Source of the DNA: an uncultured Acidobacteriaceae bacterium
GTDB lineage: Bacteria > Acidobacteriota > Terriglobia > Terriglobales > Acidobacteriaceae
NCBI GenBank assembly: GCA_937879855.1
Contig: CALFMO010000068.1
Location: 62,001-126,000 of the forward strand
Reading direction: 5' to 3'
DNA: 64,000 nucleotides
Shown here in pieces: positions 33,285 to 41,662 of the stretch. Under the pieces are notes generated by a model. The model saw nothing but the letters and a program-made list of their open reading frames with translations, ran no database searches and had not been told where the DNA came from. How positions within the stretch are numbered: the first letter of the stretch is position 1; each line of letters starts with the position of its first letter. The position numbers and the translations under genes are program-made.

Positions 33285-33364
33285 GGGGAGACCTCGAAAA
33301 TGTGACCTCTGCTCGGAGGAAACCGGAAAACATGACAGCCTAGTCTCTCAGGAATAAAAAAATC

Positions 33365-33380
33365 TGTGACAGATGTCACA
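33365..33380. promoter_or_regulatory. Perfect CRP/FNR-family palindrome (TGTGA-N6-TCACA)
   Basis: TGTGACAGATGTCACA is an exact TGTGA-N6-TCACA inverted repeat. It lies in the 247-bp gap between two divergently transcribed genes: 81 bp upstream of the secreted-protein start at 33284 and 152 bp upstream of the di-haem protein start at 33532, so it could regulate both. Binding by a CRP-like protein is inferred from the consensus. Confidence 0.65.
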
Positions 33381-33436
33381 ACTGCCTGTGGATTTCAGCG
33401 ATCAAACGCCAAGAATCACGCAAATGGTTCGGCGGT

Positions 33437-33464
33437 TTGTAACGGTGATCCGAGCGCCTACACT
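33437..33464 (+). promoter_or_regulatory. Candidate sigma-70 promoter for the di-haem protein gene
   Basis: TTGTAA (33437-33442) and TACACT (33459-33464) are separated by 16 bp, about 68 bp before the ATG at 33532. The CRP-type palindrome lies 56 bp upstream of the -35 box, a position used by activators. Pattern match only. Confidence 0.4.
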
Positions 33465-33531
33465 ATCGACTTAGCAGGCGCTCAGGATTGGACGGCTCAT
33501 TGAAGAACTGAGCCCGATTGGGGGAAAAGAT

Positions 33532-35085
33532 ATGTGGTCGAAAAGTTTGTGGATCGCTGTGGTGGTGTGTGCAGGGTCGGGCGCCGGATGGGCGCAACTG
33601 ACCGATCGCACTCTGGCTCCGAACACAGCAAAAGTCGGAATCGCCAAATCTTTGGAAGAGGAAACCGGAGCGGGCCGTGGCGATGTGATGACCTGGAATT
33701 CGTCGATCTTCGTTATTAACCGCGATCCCTTCCGTTCCGTCCGTCGTGGGCGCCAGCTATTTCAGCGGAAGTTCACGCGCTTGCAGGGCGAAGGAGGAAA
33801 TGAAGGCGACGGCGCCGGCGACCTCGATACGAATAACGCTATCGGCGCCGGACTCGCCGACAGTTGCGCGCTGTGCCACGGGCGACCCAAGGGTTCCGCA
33901 GGGTCTGGCGGAAATAACGTTACTCGGCCAGACAGCCGGGATGCTCCTCACCTGTTCGGATTAGGCCTCAAGGAAATGCTGGGCGATGAGATTACGACTG
34001 ATCTGCGAACCATCCGCCAGCAAGCCATGATTCAAGCCGCGAGAAGCGGTCGTGCTGTGACTTTGCCGCTGAACAGCAAAGGCATCAACTACGGCAGCAT
34101 CACGGCAAGCCCATCCGGTTCGGTCGATTATTCGCAGATTCAAGGCCTCGATCCCGATTTGCGTGTTAAGCCGTTCTTCGCCGAAGGTAGCACGATTTCG
34201 ATGCGCGAATTCATTGTGGGCGCTCTGCACAAGGAGTTGGGCATCGAAGTGAATGATCCCGACTTGGCCAGTGCGAGCGCCGGGCACAAGGTAGTGACTC
34301 CCGCCGGCATGGTCCTGGATGGAACACAGGATAAGATCAGTCCGCCGCCGGCGCCCGATGCGCTGACCGGACAGTACGAACTGGATCCGGCAATCGTGGA
34401 CCACCTGGAGTTTTATCTTCTGAACTACTTCAAGCCGGGACTGGGCAAGCAGGACAGCACCGTGGCTCTAGGACGGGAGGTGTTCAATCGGGTCGGCTGC
34501 GGTTCCTGCCACATCTCGGACTTGCAGATCAATCACGACCGGCGTGTTGCGGACCTGGAAACGAATTACGATCCGGTCAATGGGAATTTCAACACACTGT
34601 TTGCGACTGCCACACCTATGATCAAAACTCTGGATGATGGCAGTGGCTATCCGTCGCTGAAGCAACCTCTGGGGAATCCGTTCCTGGTGAAAAATATCTT
34701 TACCGACTTCAAGAGGCATGACTTGGGGCCGAATTTCTACGAGCGCAACTACGATGGCACCTTGCAGAAACAGTTTCTGACGCGGCCGCTGTGGGGAGTC
34801 GGTTCTACGGCTCCGTACGGGCACGATGGGCGCAGCATGACGCTGGATGATGTGATCCTGCGCCATGGCGGGGAATCGCAGGCAGCGCGCGACGCATATG
34901 CGAAATTGCCCGGGCCGGAGTCGGACGCGTTGCAGAAGTTCCTGAATTCTCTTGTGTTATTTCCTCCGGACGACACCGCCTCGACGCTCGATCCGGGAAA
35001 CCGCAACACGCCGAACTTCCCGCAGTTCGGCCACGGGAGTATCAAACTGACCGTGCTGTTTAATGATCCGACCGATCCCGAATAA
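33532..35085 (+). CDS. DUF1111 di-haem oxidoreductase-like protein
   Basis: 517 residues. Signal peptide MWSKSLWIAVVVCAGSGAGWA. Two cytochrome c motifs: CALCH (112-116) and CGSCH (323-327). Landmarks of DUF1111 thiol-oxidoreductase-like proteins are DPFRSVRRGRQLFQRKFT, GLADSCALCHGRP, FGLGLKEMLGD, YEL(D)PAIVDHLEFYLLNYFKPG and APYGHDGRSMTLDDVILRHGGE. A periplasmic electron-transfer or peroxidase-like role is inferred. Followed by a strong terminator. Confidence 0.9.
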   Translation: MWSKSLWIAVVVCAGSGAGWAQLTDRTLAPNTAKVGIAKSLEEETGAGRGDVMTWNSSIFVINRDPFRSVRRGRQLFQRKFTRLQGEGGNEGDGAGDLDTNNAIGAGLADSCALCHGRPKGSAGSGGNNVTRPDSRDAPHLFGLGLKEMLGDEITTDLRTIRQQAMIQAARSGRAVTLPLNSKGINYGSITASPSGSVDYSQIQGLDPDLRVKPFFAEGSTISMREFIVGALHKELGIEVNDPDLASASAGHKVVTPAGMVLDGTQDKISPPPAPDALTGQYELDPAIVDHLEFYLLNYFKPGLGKQDSTVALGREVFNRVGCGSCHISDLQINHDRRVADLETNYDPVNGNFNTLFATATPMIKTLDDGSGYPSLKQPLGNPFLVKNIFTDFKRHDLGPNFYERNYDGTLQKQFLTRPLWGVGSTAPYGHDGRSMTLDDVILRHGGESQAARDAYAKLPGPESDALQKFLNSLVLFPPDDTASTLDPGNRNTPNFPQFGHGSIKLTVLFNDPTDPE

Positions 35086-35113
35086 AGGCTGGAAAACTAG
35101 TCTCAGTCGTGCG

Positions 35114-35161
35114 TCCTCCGTACCGCGAAACTAGAAAAGCGGTACGGAGGATTTTGTTTTT
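35114..35161 (+). terminator. Strong rho-independent terminator
   Basis: TCCTCCGTACCGC (35114-35126) pairs perfectly with GCGGTACGGAGGA (35139-35151), followed by TTTTGTTTTT. It ends the di-haem gene and insulates the blaI promoter. Confidence 0.9.
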
Positions 35162-35200
35162 GGCCGCTTAGAACTGGGAATTTAATCTCTCAAAAAGTAT

Positions 35201-35229
35201 TTGACAAATAACTACACATGTAGTAGCAA
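35201..35229 (+). promoter_or_regulatory. blaI promoter with BlaI/MecI-type operator
   Basis: TTGACA at 35201-35206 is a consensus -35 box. From 35211 to 35224 ACTACA-CA-TGTAGT is a perfect inverted repeat containing TACAnnTGTA, the BlaI/MecI operator core. It occupies the spacer and reaches the -10 area (around 35224), so bound repressor would block RNA polymerase. It lies 29 bp before the BlaI start at 35253, indicating autoregulation. Confidence 0.85.
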
Positions 35230-35252
35230 TGCATACATTGGTAGGAGACAAG

Positions 35253-35639
35253 ATGGCCGGACCGAGATTAGCAAAACTCGAACTTCAGATCATGGAGACA
35301 TTGTGGAGTCGCGGCAACGCTTCCATCCGTGAGATTCAAGAGGCGTTTCCAGAAAAGGGAAGACCGGCTTACACGACGATACAGACCACGGTGTATCGCC
35401 TGGAAGGCAAGAAGGCGGTGCGCCGCGTCAAGAAGGTCGGCAACTTTCACGTCTTTGAGGCGGCGGTCTCGCGCGATGCGGCGCAGCGTAAGTTGATTGA
35501 CGATCTGTTGGCGCTGTTCGGCGGGCGTACGCAGCCGGTGATGGCACACCTGATTGAATCTGGCCAGCTGACGCTGGAAGATGTGAAGGAAGCCGAGAGA
35601 ACTCTGCGGAAGCTGGAGAGAAAGGACAAAGCGAAATGA
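35253..35639 (+). CDS. BlaI/MecI/CopY family transcriptional repressor
   Basis: 128 residues from the ATG at 35253, which has AGGAG 6 nt upstream; an ATG at 35229 without such a site would add 8 residues. Winged helix-turn-helix DNA-binding part with LAKLELQIMETLWSRGNASIREIQEAFPE and YTTIQTTVYRLEGKKAV, then a helical dimerisation tail (LIDDLLALFGG, LTLEDVKEAERTLRKLE). It represses until the paired M56 sensor cleaves it. The operator overlaps its own promoter. The stop overlaps the ATG of the M56 gene (ATGA). Confidence 0.94.
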   Translation: MAGPRLAKLELQIMETLWSRGNASIREIQEAFPEKGRPAYTTIQTTVYRLEGKKAVRRVKKVGNFHVFEAAVSRDAAQRKLIDDLLALFGGRTQPVMAHLIESGQLTLEDVKEAERTLRKLERKDKAK

Positions 35640-37510
35640 CCCCGGCAAATCTGTCTGCAATGTGGAGCGACGTCGCCCCCGCCTTGGGCAATCATTTGTG
35701 GCAATCGACTCTCTTTGCCGCCGTAGCTGGATTCTTGGCGCTAACCCTGCGAAAGAATCACGCGCGCGCCCGATATTGGGTCTGGCTGGCGGCGTCGGTG
35801 AAGTTTCTAATTCCGTTCTCGTGGTTGGTTCAAATTGGCAGCCGTCTGGCTTGGACGCACGCCTCCGTGGGAACTAACGCAGGAGTCTTATTTGTGATGG
35901 AACAAGCGAGTCGCCCCTTCGGTCAGGGTATAGCGGTGATGCCGGTGATTTCCCACGCCGCCGCGCCTACGGCGGTGCATAGTCTGCTCCATTCGCTTCC
36001 CGCTCTGCTAGCGGCTGCATGGCTCGTCGGATTCGCCGTGATCCTCTGTGTGTGGTGCGTGCGCTGGCGGCGGGTTGCTGTAGCCCTGCGGGAGGCAACG
36101 CCGTTGCGCGAAGGGCGCGAGATCGAGGCATTGCGTCGATTGCATCGCATTGCCTGCTTGCGAGCGCCGTTGGGAATGGTGGTGTCAAGGGCGTCTCTGG
36201 AGCCGGGGATATTCGGCATCGTGCGGCCGGTATTGGTATGGCCGGAGGGAATCTCGGAACACCTGGACGATGCGCACCTGCAAGCGGTGCTCGCACACGA
36301 AGTGTGGCACGTGCGCCGGCGCGACAATCTTGCCGCGGCGATGCACATGATTGTCGAAGCGCTGTTCTGGTTCCATCCGCTGGTTTGGTGGTTGGGGACT
36401 CGCCTCATGGAAGAGCGCGAACGCGCCTGCGACGAGGAAGTTCTGGAACTGGGCAGTGAACGGCACGTTTACGCCGAGAGCATTTTGAAGGTGTGCGAGT
36501 TTTGTGTGGGGTCGCCTCTGGCTTGCGTGGCTGGGGTTACGGGCGCCGATTTGAAGAAAAGGATGGTGTACATCATGACCGAGCGAATTGCGCGAAAACT
36601 GGATTTTGGCAGAAAAGTATTGCTTAGTACGGCGGTATTCGTGGCCCTCGCGGTGCCAATTGGACTTGGCGTGATGAACGCAACGCAAGACCGCGCTCAA
36701 GCGCAGACAGAAACCACAGGCGCAGCTGATACAAAGTTCGACGTCTCAGTGAAACCGAGCGAGCTTTCCACTCCGACGTACGCCGGCAGCGAGGTCCATA
36801 TGATCAGGATGATGTATGGTCCCGACAGGTTCAGGGCGAGGAACGCGAGTTTGCTGACGATTATTCAAGAGGCTTACGGAGTCCAGGCCAATCAGATTGT
36901 TGGAGCGCAGGAGTTGCTCAAGACTGCGGCGTACGACATCGACATAGAGGCGGAAGGGAGCTCGAACAACTCCCAGTCGACGGATCCGGGTCTCAGGCAA
37001 ACCGAAATCCGCAGCCAACTTCGGTCGCTCTTGGCGGACCGCTTCAAACTGGTGCTGCACCATGAGACGAAGCAACTTCCATCCTATGGGCTGGTCGTCG
37101 GCGAAAACGGCTCCAAGCTTCAACCGTCAAAATATGCGGCCTATCCCGACACCGCCAAAGGTCCGGACGGAAAAGGAATCCACCGGATGATGATGATGCA
37201 ACAAGATGGCAACGGGCAGGTGATGGGCATCGGAGCTCAAAAAAGTTCGATAGCGGAGCTTACCTTTCAGCTATCTATGCAATTGGGCAAGAAAGTCGTG
37301 GATAAGACTGGACTGACCGGACAGTATGATTTCAATCTTCACTGGTCTCAGGCGGCCGCCAATAGTGACGCCTCCAACGACGCTACCGGTCCCTCGCTCT
37401 TCACCGCAATTCAAGATCAGCTTGGATTGAAGTTAGTGCCGCAAGAAGGACCCGAGGACGTGCTGGTCATCGATCACGTGGAGAAACCGGAAGCGGGTTC
37501 CTCGTTGTAG
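35636..37510 (+). CDS. M56 (BlaR1-type) membrane metallopeptidase fused to a TIGR03435 domain
   Basis: 624 residues. N-terminal membrane helices (about 15-35, 42-65, 105-140) and the zinc site VLAHEVWHVRRRDN (His221, Glu222, His225) with ERACDEEVLE downstream mark the M56 peptidase. A further helix follows (about 323-345). The C-terminal ~270 residues (FDVSVKPSELSTP to VLVIDHVEKP) match the soil-associated TIGR03435 domain: LTIIQEAYGVQANQIVGAQ, LRSLLADRFKLVLHHETKQLPSYGLVV, VVDKTGLTGQYDFNLHW. In place of a penicillin-binding sensor domain, this domain probably senses an unknown signal. It is co-translated with blaI (4-bp overlap). Confidence 0.93.
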   Translation: MTPANLSAMWSDVAPALGNHLWQSTLFAAVAGFLALTLRKNHARARYWVWLAASVKFLIPFSWLVQIGSRLAWTHASVGTNAGVLFVMEQASRPFGQGIAVMPVISHAAAPTAVHSLLHSLPALLAAAWLVGFAVILCVWCVRWRRVAVALREATPLREGREIEALRRLHRIACLRAPLGMVVSRASLEPGIFGIVRPVLVWPEGISEHLDDAHLQAVLAHEVWHVRRRDNLAAAMHMIVEALFWFHPLVWWLGTRLMEERERACDEEVLELGSERHVYAESILKVCEFCVGSPLACVAGVTGADLKKRMVYIMTERIARKLDFGRKVLLSTAVFVALAVPIGLGVMNATQDRAQAQTETTGAADTKFDVSVKPSELSTPTYAGSEVHMIRMMYGPDRFRARNASLLTIIQEAYGVQANQIVGAQELLKTAAYDIDIEAEGSSNNSQSTDPGLRQTEIRSQLRSLLADRFKLVLHHETKQLPSYGLVVGENGSKLQPSKYAAYPDTAKGPDGKGIHRMMMMQQDGNGQVMGIGAQKSSIAELTFQLSMQLGKKVVDKTGLTGQYDFNLHWSQAAANSDASNDATGPSLFTAIQDQLGLKLVPQEGPEDVLVIDHVEKPEAGSSL

Positions 37511-37531
37511 TCTTACCCTTTCAAAAATGCT

Positions 37532-37699
37532 TGTCATGCTGAGCGAAGCGGGACGGAGAGCGAAGCGATACTTCCCGCGCAGTCGAAGCATCCCTACCTA
37601 CTCCGCGAAACTCTCCGCGCAACGGTCGAGGAGCAGTAGGGATGCTTCGACTCCGAACGAGCGTCGCTTCGCGCCGCCCGTTCTCCGCTCAGCATGACA
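37532..37699. repeat. Nested inverted repeat upstream of the amidase gene
   Basis: Outer arms TGTCATGCTGAGCG (37532-37545) and CGCTCAGCATGACA (37686-37699) are perfect complements; inner arms of 17 bp (37581-37597 and 37636-37652, AGTCGAAGCATCCCTAC) are also perfect. The whole 168-bp block folds as one long hairpin and ends 75 bp before the amidase start. A related short fragment (CATTCCGAGCAAAGCGAGGAAT) occurs near 20868, so this is a dispersed family. Confidence 0.85.
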
Positions 37700-37773
37700 G
37701 AAAAGTTCCTCCCCTCTTTCGTCCGAGAGCACCGTCCCCATCGCAAACGCTACAATGCGGTGCGGAGGGGCTC

Positions 37774-39570
37774 ATGGCGAAATCGCGCCGACAATTTTTA
37801 GCTGAGACATCTCTGGCGGTGTTGGGAGCCGCGGCCGCCATGCGCGCCCAGGGGCAGAATCCGGCGGATGTGCCGCCGGGGGCGCCGCCCGCGTTCGGCG
37901 CGGGGCCGGCGGTGGGACCGGAAGTTTCGACCACAACTTTCGCCGAAGCGGAGAAGTTGGTGCAGTTTCAGATGACCGCCGCCGAGCGCGCGGTGGCGGC
38001 AGGGAGCTGGCGCCAGACGATGGCGGCGCTCTACGAACGGCGTACCGGCCCTCGCAAGGTGGCGCTGGAAGGGACGGTTGCTCCAGCATCGCTGTGGGAT
38101 CCAGTGCTGCCGGGGCAGAAGGCGGGGCCGCAGCGCGACCGGTTTGTACGCAGCACGACTGATCCTGGCCCGCTGCCGGCAGGGGATGAAGACATTGCCT
38201 ACGCGCCGGTGACGCAGCTTTCGCGCTGGATCGAAGCTCGCAAGCTGACATCGCAGCGGCTCACCAACATTTATCTGAAGCGGCTGGAGGAGTTTGATCC
38301 CAAGCTGCATTGCGTGATCACGCTGACGCGCGAACTGGCGCTGCGGCAAGCGAAGCAAGCCGACGAAGAAATTGCCGCAGGAAAGTATCGCGGGCCGCTG
38401 CACGGTATTCCGTGGGGCGGGAAAGATCTGCTCGACACTGCCGGCATTGCAACCACGTACGGAGCCGAGCCATTCCGCAATCGCGTGCCCAAGGAGGACG
38501 CCGCGGTGGTGAAGCGGCTGCATGCGGCGGGAGCGGTGCTGGTGGCTAAACTCAGCTTGGGCGCGCTGGCGCTCAATGATATCTGGTTCGGCGGGCAGAC
38601 GATGAATCCGTGGCTGCTGGAGGAGGCGTCGTCGGGATCGAGCGCAGGGCCGGGCGCGGCCACGGCTGCGGGATTGGTGGGCTTCGCGATCGGAAGCGAA
38701 ACCGAAGGCAGCATCCTGAGCCCGTCGATGCGGTGCGGAACTACCGGACTGCGGCCTACCTTCGGTCGCGTGGCGCGCACCGGCGCGATGACTTTGTGCT
38801 GGTCGCTCGACAAACTTGGGCCTATGACCCGCAGCGTTGAGGACGCGATGCTGGTGCTGCACGCGATCTCCGGACCGGATGCGGGCGACCTGGCGAGCGT
38901 GCCCAGCAGACTGGACTTTGATGCGAATGCCAGCGTCGCCGGTCTGCGTGTTGGATATTTTTCCAAGTGGATGAATGAAAATCCAGCCACGGCCGTGGAC
39001 CGCACTGCCGTGCACGTCGTGCGCAAGGTAGGGATGGTACCGGTGGAGGTGTCGATTCCCGACTGGCCATATGATTCGCTCAATCTGATTCTGTTCGCCG
39101 AAGGTGCGGCGGCGTTCGAGGAGTTGACGCTGAGCGGCGGCCTGAGAGAACTCAAGGCGCAGGCGCCGGACGCGTGGCCGAACATTTTTCGGCAGGCGCG
39201 ATTCCTTTCGGCGGTTGACTTCGTGCAAGCGGACCGGTTGCGGCGCAAAGTTGCAGAGGAGATGGCGCGGCTGTTTTCGCAGGTGGATCTGCTGCTGGTG
39301 CCCTCGCTGCGCGATGAGATGTTGACCATCACCAACTTCACGGGACATCCGGCGCTGGTGCTGCGAGCGGGGTTCGTGGGGGTGGGGAAGGCGCGAAGCG
39401 ATTGGGCGCCGGATCCCAGCCATCCGCTGCCGACTTTTTCGCCGCCGCGACGCGTGCCGCATGGAGTGACGCTGATCGGAAGACTGTTTGAAGAGGGCAC
39501 CATTGTGAACGCAGGGCTGGCATTGGAGCGCGCGTTCGGCGTGGCGGGGGAGCGTCCGCCGGGATTCTGA
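37774..39570 (+). CDS. Tat-exported amidase signature protein
   Basis: 598 residues from the ATG at 37774 with GGAGG upstream; the frame is open to 37642 but there it crosses the inverted repeat. KSRRQFLAETSLAVLGAAAA is a Tat signal. A linker region (about 30-140) precedes the amidase domain: HGIPWGGKD with the catalytic Lys217, ASSGSSAGPGAATAAG with the cis-Ser, and GSETEGSILSPS with the nucleophile. The gatA-like tRNA role is excluded by the export signal and lack of gatB/C; an extracytoplasmic amide hydrolase of unknown substrate is likely. Confidence 0.92.
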   Translation: MAKSRRQFLAETSLAVLGAAAAMRAQGQNPADVPPGAPPAFGAGPAVGPEVSTTTFAEAEKLVQFQMTAAERAVAAGSWRQTMAALYERRTGPRKVALEGTVAPASLWDPVLPGQKAGPQRDRFVRSTTDPGPLPAGDEDIAYAPVTQLSRWIEARKLTSQRLTNIYLKRLEEFDPKLHCVITLTRELALRQAKQADEEIAAGKYRGPLHGIPWGGKDLLDTAGIATTYGAEPFRNRVPKEDAAVVKRLHAAGAVLVAKLSLGALALNDIWFGGQTMNPWLLEEASSGSSAGPGAATAAGLVGFAIGSETEGSILSPSMRCGTTGLRPTFGRVARTGAMTLCWSLDKLGPMTRSVEDAMLVLHAISGPDAGDLASVPSRLDFDANASVAGLRVGYFSKWMNENPATAVDRTAVHVVRKVGMVPVEVSIPDWPYDSLNLILFAEGAAAFEELTLSGGLRELKAQAPDAWPNIFRQARFLSAVDFVQADRLRRKVAEEMARLFSQVDLLLVPSLRDEMLTITNFTGHPALVLRAGFVGVGKARSDWAPDPSHPLPTFSPPRRVPHGVTLIGRLFEEGTIVNAGLALERAFGVAGERPPGF

Positions 39571-39704
39571 GCCGATGGGGGGATATAATACCGTAACTTT
39601 TTTTTGCTCTGTTCCTCTAGAATACTCATTCCAAAAGGCTTCCGGTTACTGGATATCGCGGGACAGAGATAAAATATTGAAAAAGAAGGACTTGCGGCCA
39701 AAAT

Positions 39705-39737
39705 ATTCCGGAAGGTAATTATCCCTTGACATCACGT
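39705..39737 (+). repeat. Left terminal inverted repeat of the IS1595-type element
   Basis: ATTCCGGAAGGTAATTATCC and the following CTTGACATCACGT form one 33-bp arm, identical to the reverse complement of 41663-41695. GGAAGGTAATTATC-type ends are typical of this family. Confidence 0.92.
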
Positions 39738-39763
39738 GCGACAAGTCGCCATGATTAGGGATC

Positions 39764-40528
39764 ATGGCAGCCGCGCTTCTTTCGCCAAAACAGCTTTCCG
39801 GCGTTTACGAAAAACTAAAAAGGGCCGAAGAGAGCATCGTCGATCTGAATTCCCAGATCGTCGCCTTTCTCCGTGAACGCCCCGAAGGTGGTTTCAGTCA
39901 CGATAAGCAAAAGGCGGCTAAGGAATTTGCTGAGTTCCACGCCAAACACGCGATTCCGCTCCGATTCGGCGTTATCGCTGGAGAGGTCGTTCATCATCTC
40001 CGTTCCTCGCTGGAACACATCGCGTGGATGCTCTCCAATGCTGAGTACCGGGACAAGCACCCCAGGTGGATTGGCTTTCCTATTTTCACCGTCGATCCTT
40101 TTGCTACCGGCGACAAAGACAAAATCGCCAGTTACGACCGACAGGTAAAGGGAATTCTGGACAATGGAGCGGTTGCCGCTCTCGATCTCATTAAAGAACT
40201 CCAGCCGTACAAGGCTATGAATCCGGCGGATGACCCACTTGCCATCCTTCAGGAGCTTAATAACGAAGACAAACATCACACCCTCATTTTGATCGTGGCT
40301 CCGTGGAAAGGGACGCTCGATATCTCCACATTGAGAACCTTCACAATCTCCGGCTTCAACACACAAAAAGAATGGCTTGATTCCGTGGCAGCGCAACCGA
40401 AGCTGGAGCTTTCGCCCTATATAGCGTTCGCTCAAATCGGTGGGTGGAAAGGTGAGGCGGTCATTCCAACTCTCACGGAGCTTACGAACAAAGTCAGCAT
40501 TATCGTTAAGAGATTCTCCGAGTTGTGA
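39764..40528 (+). CDS. Transposon passenger gene, hypothetical (HEPN-like motif)
   Basis: 254 residues, starting 26 bp inside the left inverted repeat, so it depends on a promoter in the transposon end (TTGACA is in the repeat). No signal peptide. Mostly helical N-terminal half: YEKLKRAEESIVDLNSQI and then GEVVHHLRSSLEHIAWML, where Arg80 and His85 form an R-x4-H motif as in HEPN ribonucleases, followed by ELNNEDKHHTLILI and a beta-rich C-terminal part. I do not recognise a named family. A toxin or defence role is inference from the motif and the mobile context; the pattern HLRSxLEHxxW is shared by many unannotated soil-bacterial proteins. Confidence 0.85.
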   Translation: MAAALLSPKQLSGVYEKLKRAEESIVDLNSQIVAFLRERPEGGFSHDKQKAAKEFAEFHAKHAIPLRFGVIAGEVVHHLRSSLEHIAWMLSNAEYRDKHPRWIGFPIFTVDPFATGDKDKIASYDRQVKGILDNGAVAALDLIKELQPYKAMNPADDPLAILQELNNEDKHHTLILIVAPWKGTLDISTLRTFTISGFNTQKEWLDSVAAQPKLELSPYIAFAQIGGWKGEAVIPTLTELTNKVSIIVKRFSEL

Positions 40529-40588
40529 CACACTCCCGTCGATCCCGCCATCGTGTTAAACTGATGGCGTACCGACGGGCATACGCTA

Positions 40589-40756
40589 ATGGCCTCTGAA
40601 ACCAGTAAGAGCGATCAACCCGCTGCGAGTCACCGGATTTTGCGGCCCTCAAAAGAAGCGCAAGCTAAAATGCGTCCGTTGGCGCGGGCGTCATTTGAGC
40701 GGGTATTGAAGCGGGCTGCGCAGCCTTCTCAGAAACGCGCTTCAAAAGCGAAGTGA
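40589..40756 (+). CDS. Candidate small basic ORF overlapping the transposase end
   Basis: An ATG at 40589 opens a 55-codon frame ending TGA at 40756, antisense to the last ~90 bases of the transposase gene. The product is basic and Ser/Ala-rich (MASETSKSDQPAASHRILRP, then many Lys and Arg). No ribosome site stands out. It lies between the passenger gene and the transposase inside the element. Existence is uncertain. Confidence 0.3.
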   Translation: MASETSKSDQPAASHRILRPSKEAQAKMRPLARASFERVLKRAAQPSQKRASKAK

Positions 40757-41636
40757 AAATTAAATTCCCTTGATCCCTCCGGTTGTATCTGAACGAATAC
40801 TCATCCAAGTAGGTCTGCAAATATTTCTGGCTGACCTGATGATACACGCCGCCGATTCCGCGCTTCACTAGCGACCAAAAACCTTCGATTGTGTTCGTGT
40901 GAACATCGCCCACAACGTAAACTTTGGCTGTGTGATTGATGCGCTTGTGCTCTTTCACGCGTCCACCAAGCCGATCATAGATTCGGTATTCATCGGTGAA
41001 CACTGTGCTCTTGGGCAGGATGTGCTCATGCACAATTCCAAGCACGCGCTCGGCTGTGACATCGGGCGTAGCTAAGGCCTTCACTCGCCCGATACGCTTT
41101 TTCGTGCTGCGCTCGATAATGCCGATGACCGGAGATTTCTTTTTATCGCCGCGCAATGGTCGGCCATGCTTTCCCTTGCGAGTTCCACCGTAGTACGTTT
41201 CATCCATCTCCACCGCCGATCCCTCCAGTTGCATGTCAGGTTCGGACAGCAACGAGCGAATCTGGCGGAACATCCGCCAAGCCGTTTTGTAGGTGACCCC
41301 GGTTTCGCGCTGAATCTGCTTTGCCGAAATTCCGCAACGAGTCGAAGCCATCAGGTACATGGCGTAGTACCAGAGTCTCAGCGAAGTACTGCTGTGCTCA
41401 AAGATCGTTCCGGCCATCGGGGAAATCTGAGTTAGGCATTCGTCGCAGGCATACACCGGACGGCCTTTGACCCTATGGTGCTGGCGCTCTTGTTTGCACG
41501 TCTGACAGTATGCGATCCCATCAGGAAAACGCTGTTCCCGAAGATGCTCAAAGCAGGCATCGTCGGTTGGAAATTGACGGTTGAAATCTTCGATTGTGTA
41601 CCGTAGTTCCTTTGGAATCGTCTGTCTGCGGTTCAT
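40665..41636 (-). CDS. IS1595 family transposase (ISXO2-like)
   Basis: 323 residues from the ATG at 41636 (a GTG at 41645 is possible). N-terminal zinc ribbon with Cys pairs (CQTCKQER, YACDECL), then a helix-turn-helix (GISAKQIQRETGVTYKTAWRMFRQIR), then the ISXO2 DDE-type domain: VEMDETYYGGTRKGKHG with the first Asp, FTDEYRIYDRL with the second, and VHTNTIEGFWSLVKRGIGGVYHQVS with the third acidic residue region. All catalytic parts are intact, so the element may still be active. Confidence 0.94.
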   Translation of the reverse strand: MNRRQTIPKELRYTIEDFNRQFPTDDACFEHLREQRFPDGIAYCQTCKQERQHHRVKGRPVYACDECLTQISPMAGTIFEHSSTSLRLWYYAMYLMASTRCGISAKQIQRETGVTYKTAWRMFRQIRSLLSEPDMQLEGSAVEMDETYYGGTRKGKHGRPLRGDKKKSPVIGIIERSTKKRIGRVKALATPDVTAERVLGIVHEHILPKSTVFTDEYRIYDRLGGRVKEHKRINHTAKVYVVGDVHTNTIEGFWSLVKRGIGGVYHQVSQKYLQTYLDEYSFRYNRRDQGNLIFTSLLKRVSEKAAQPASIPAQMTPAPTDAF

Positions 41637-41662
41637 GATGACCACAGATTAGCTTAAACCGA

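Noticed and set aside
37798..39701. Long antisense open frames (up to 554 codons) opposite the amidase gene
   Set aside because: They arise from the high-GC third-codon bias of the amidase; their translations show no domain pattern and cross its catalytic motifs.
39571..39704. Terminator after the amidase (T-run at about 39600)
   Set aside because: Eight T residues are present but no stable hairpin precedes them.
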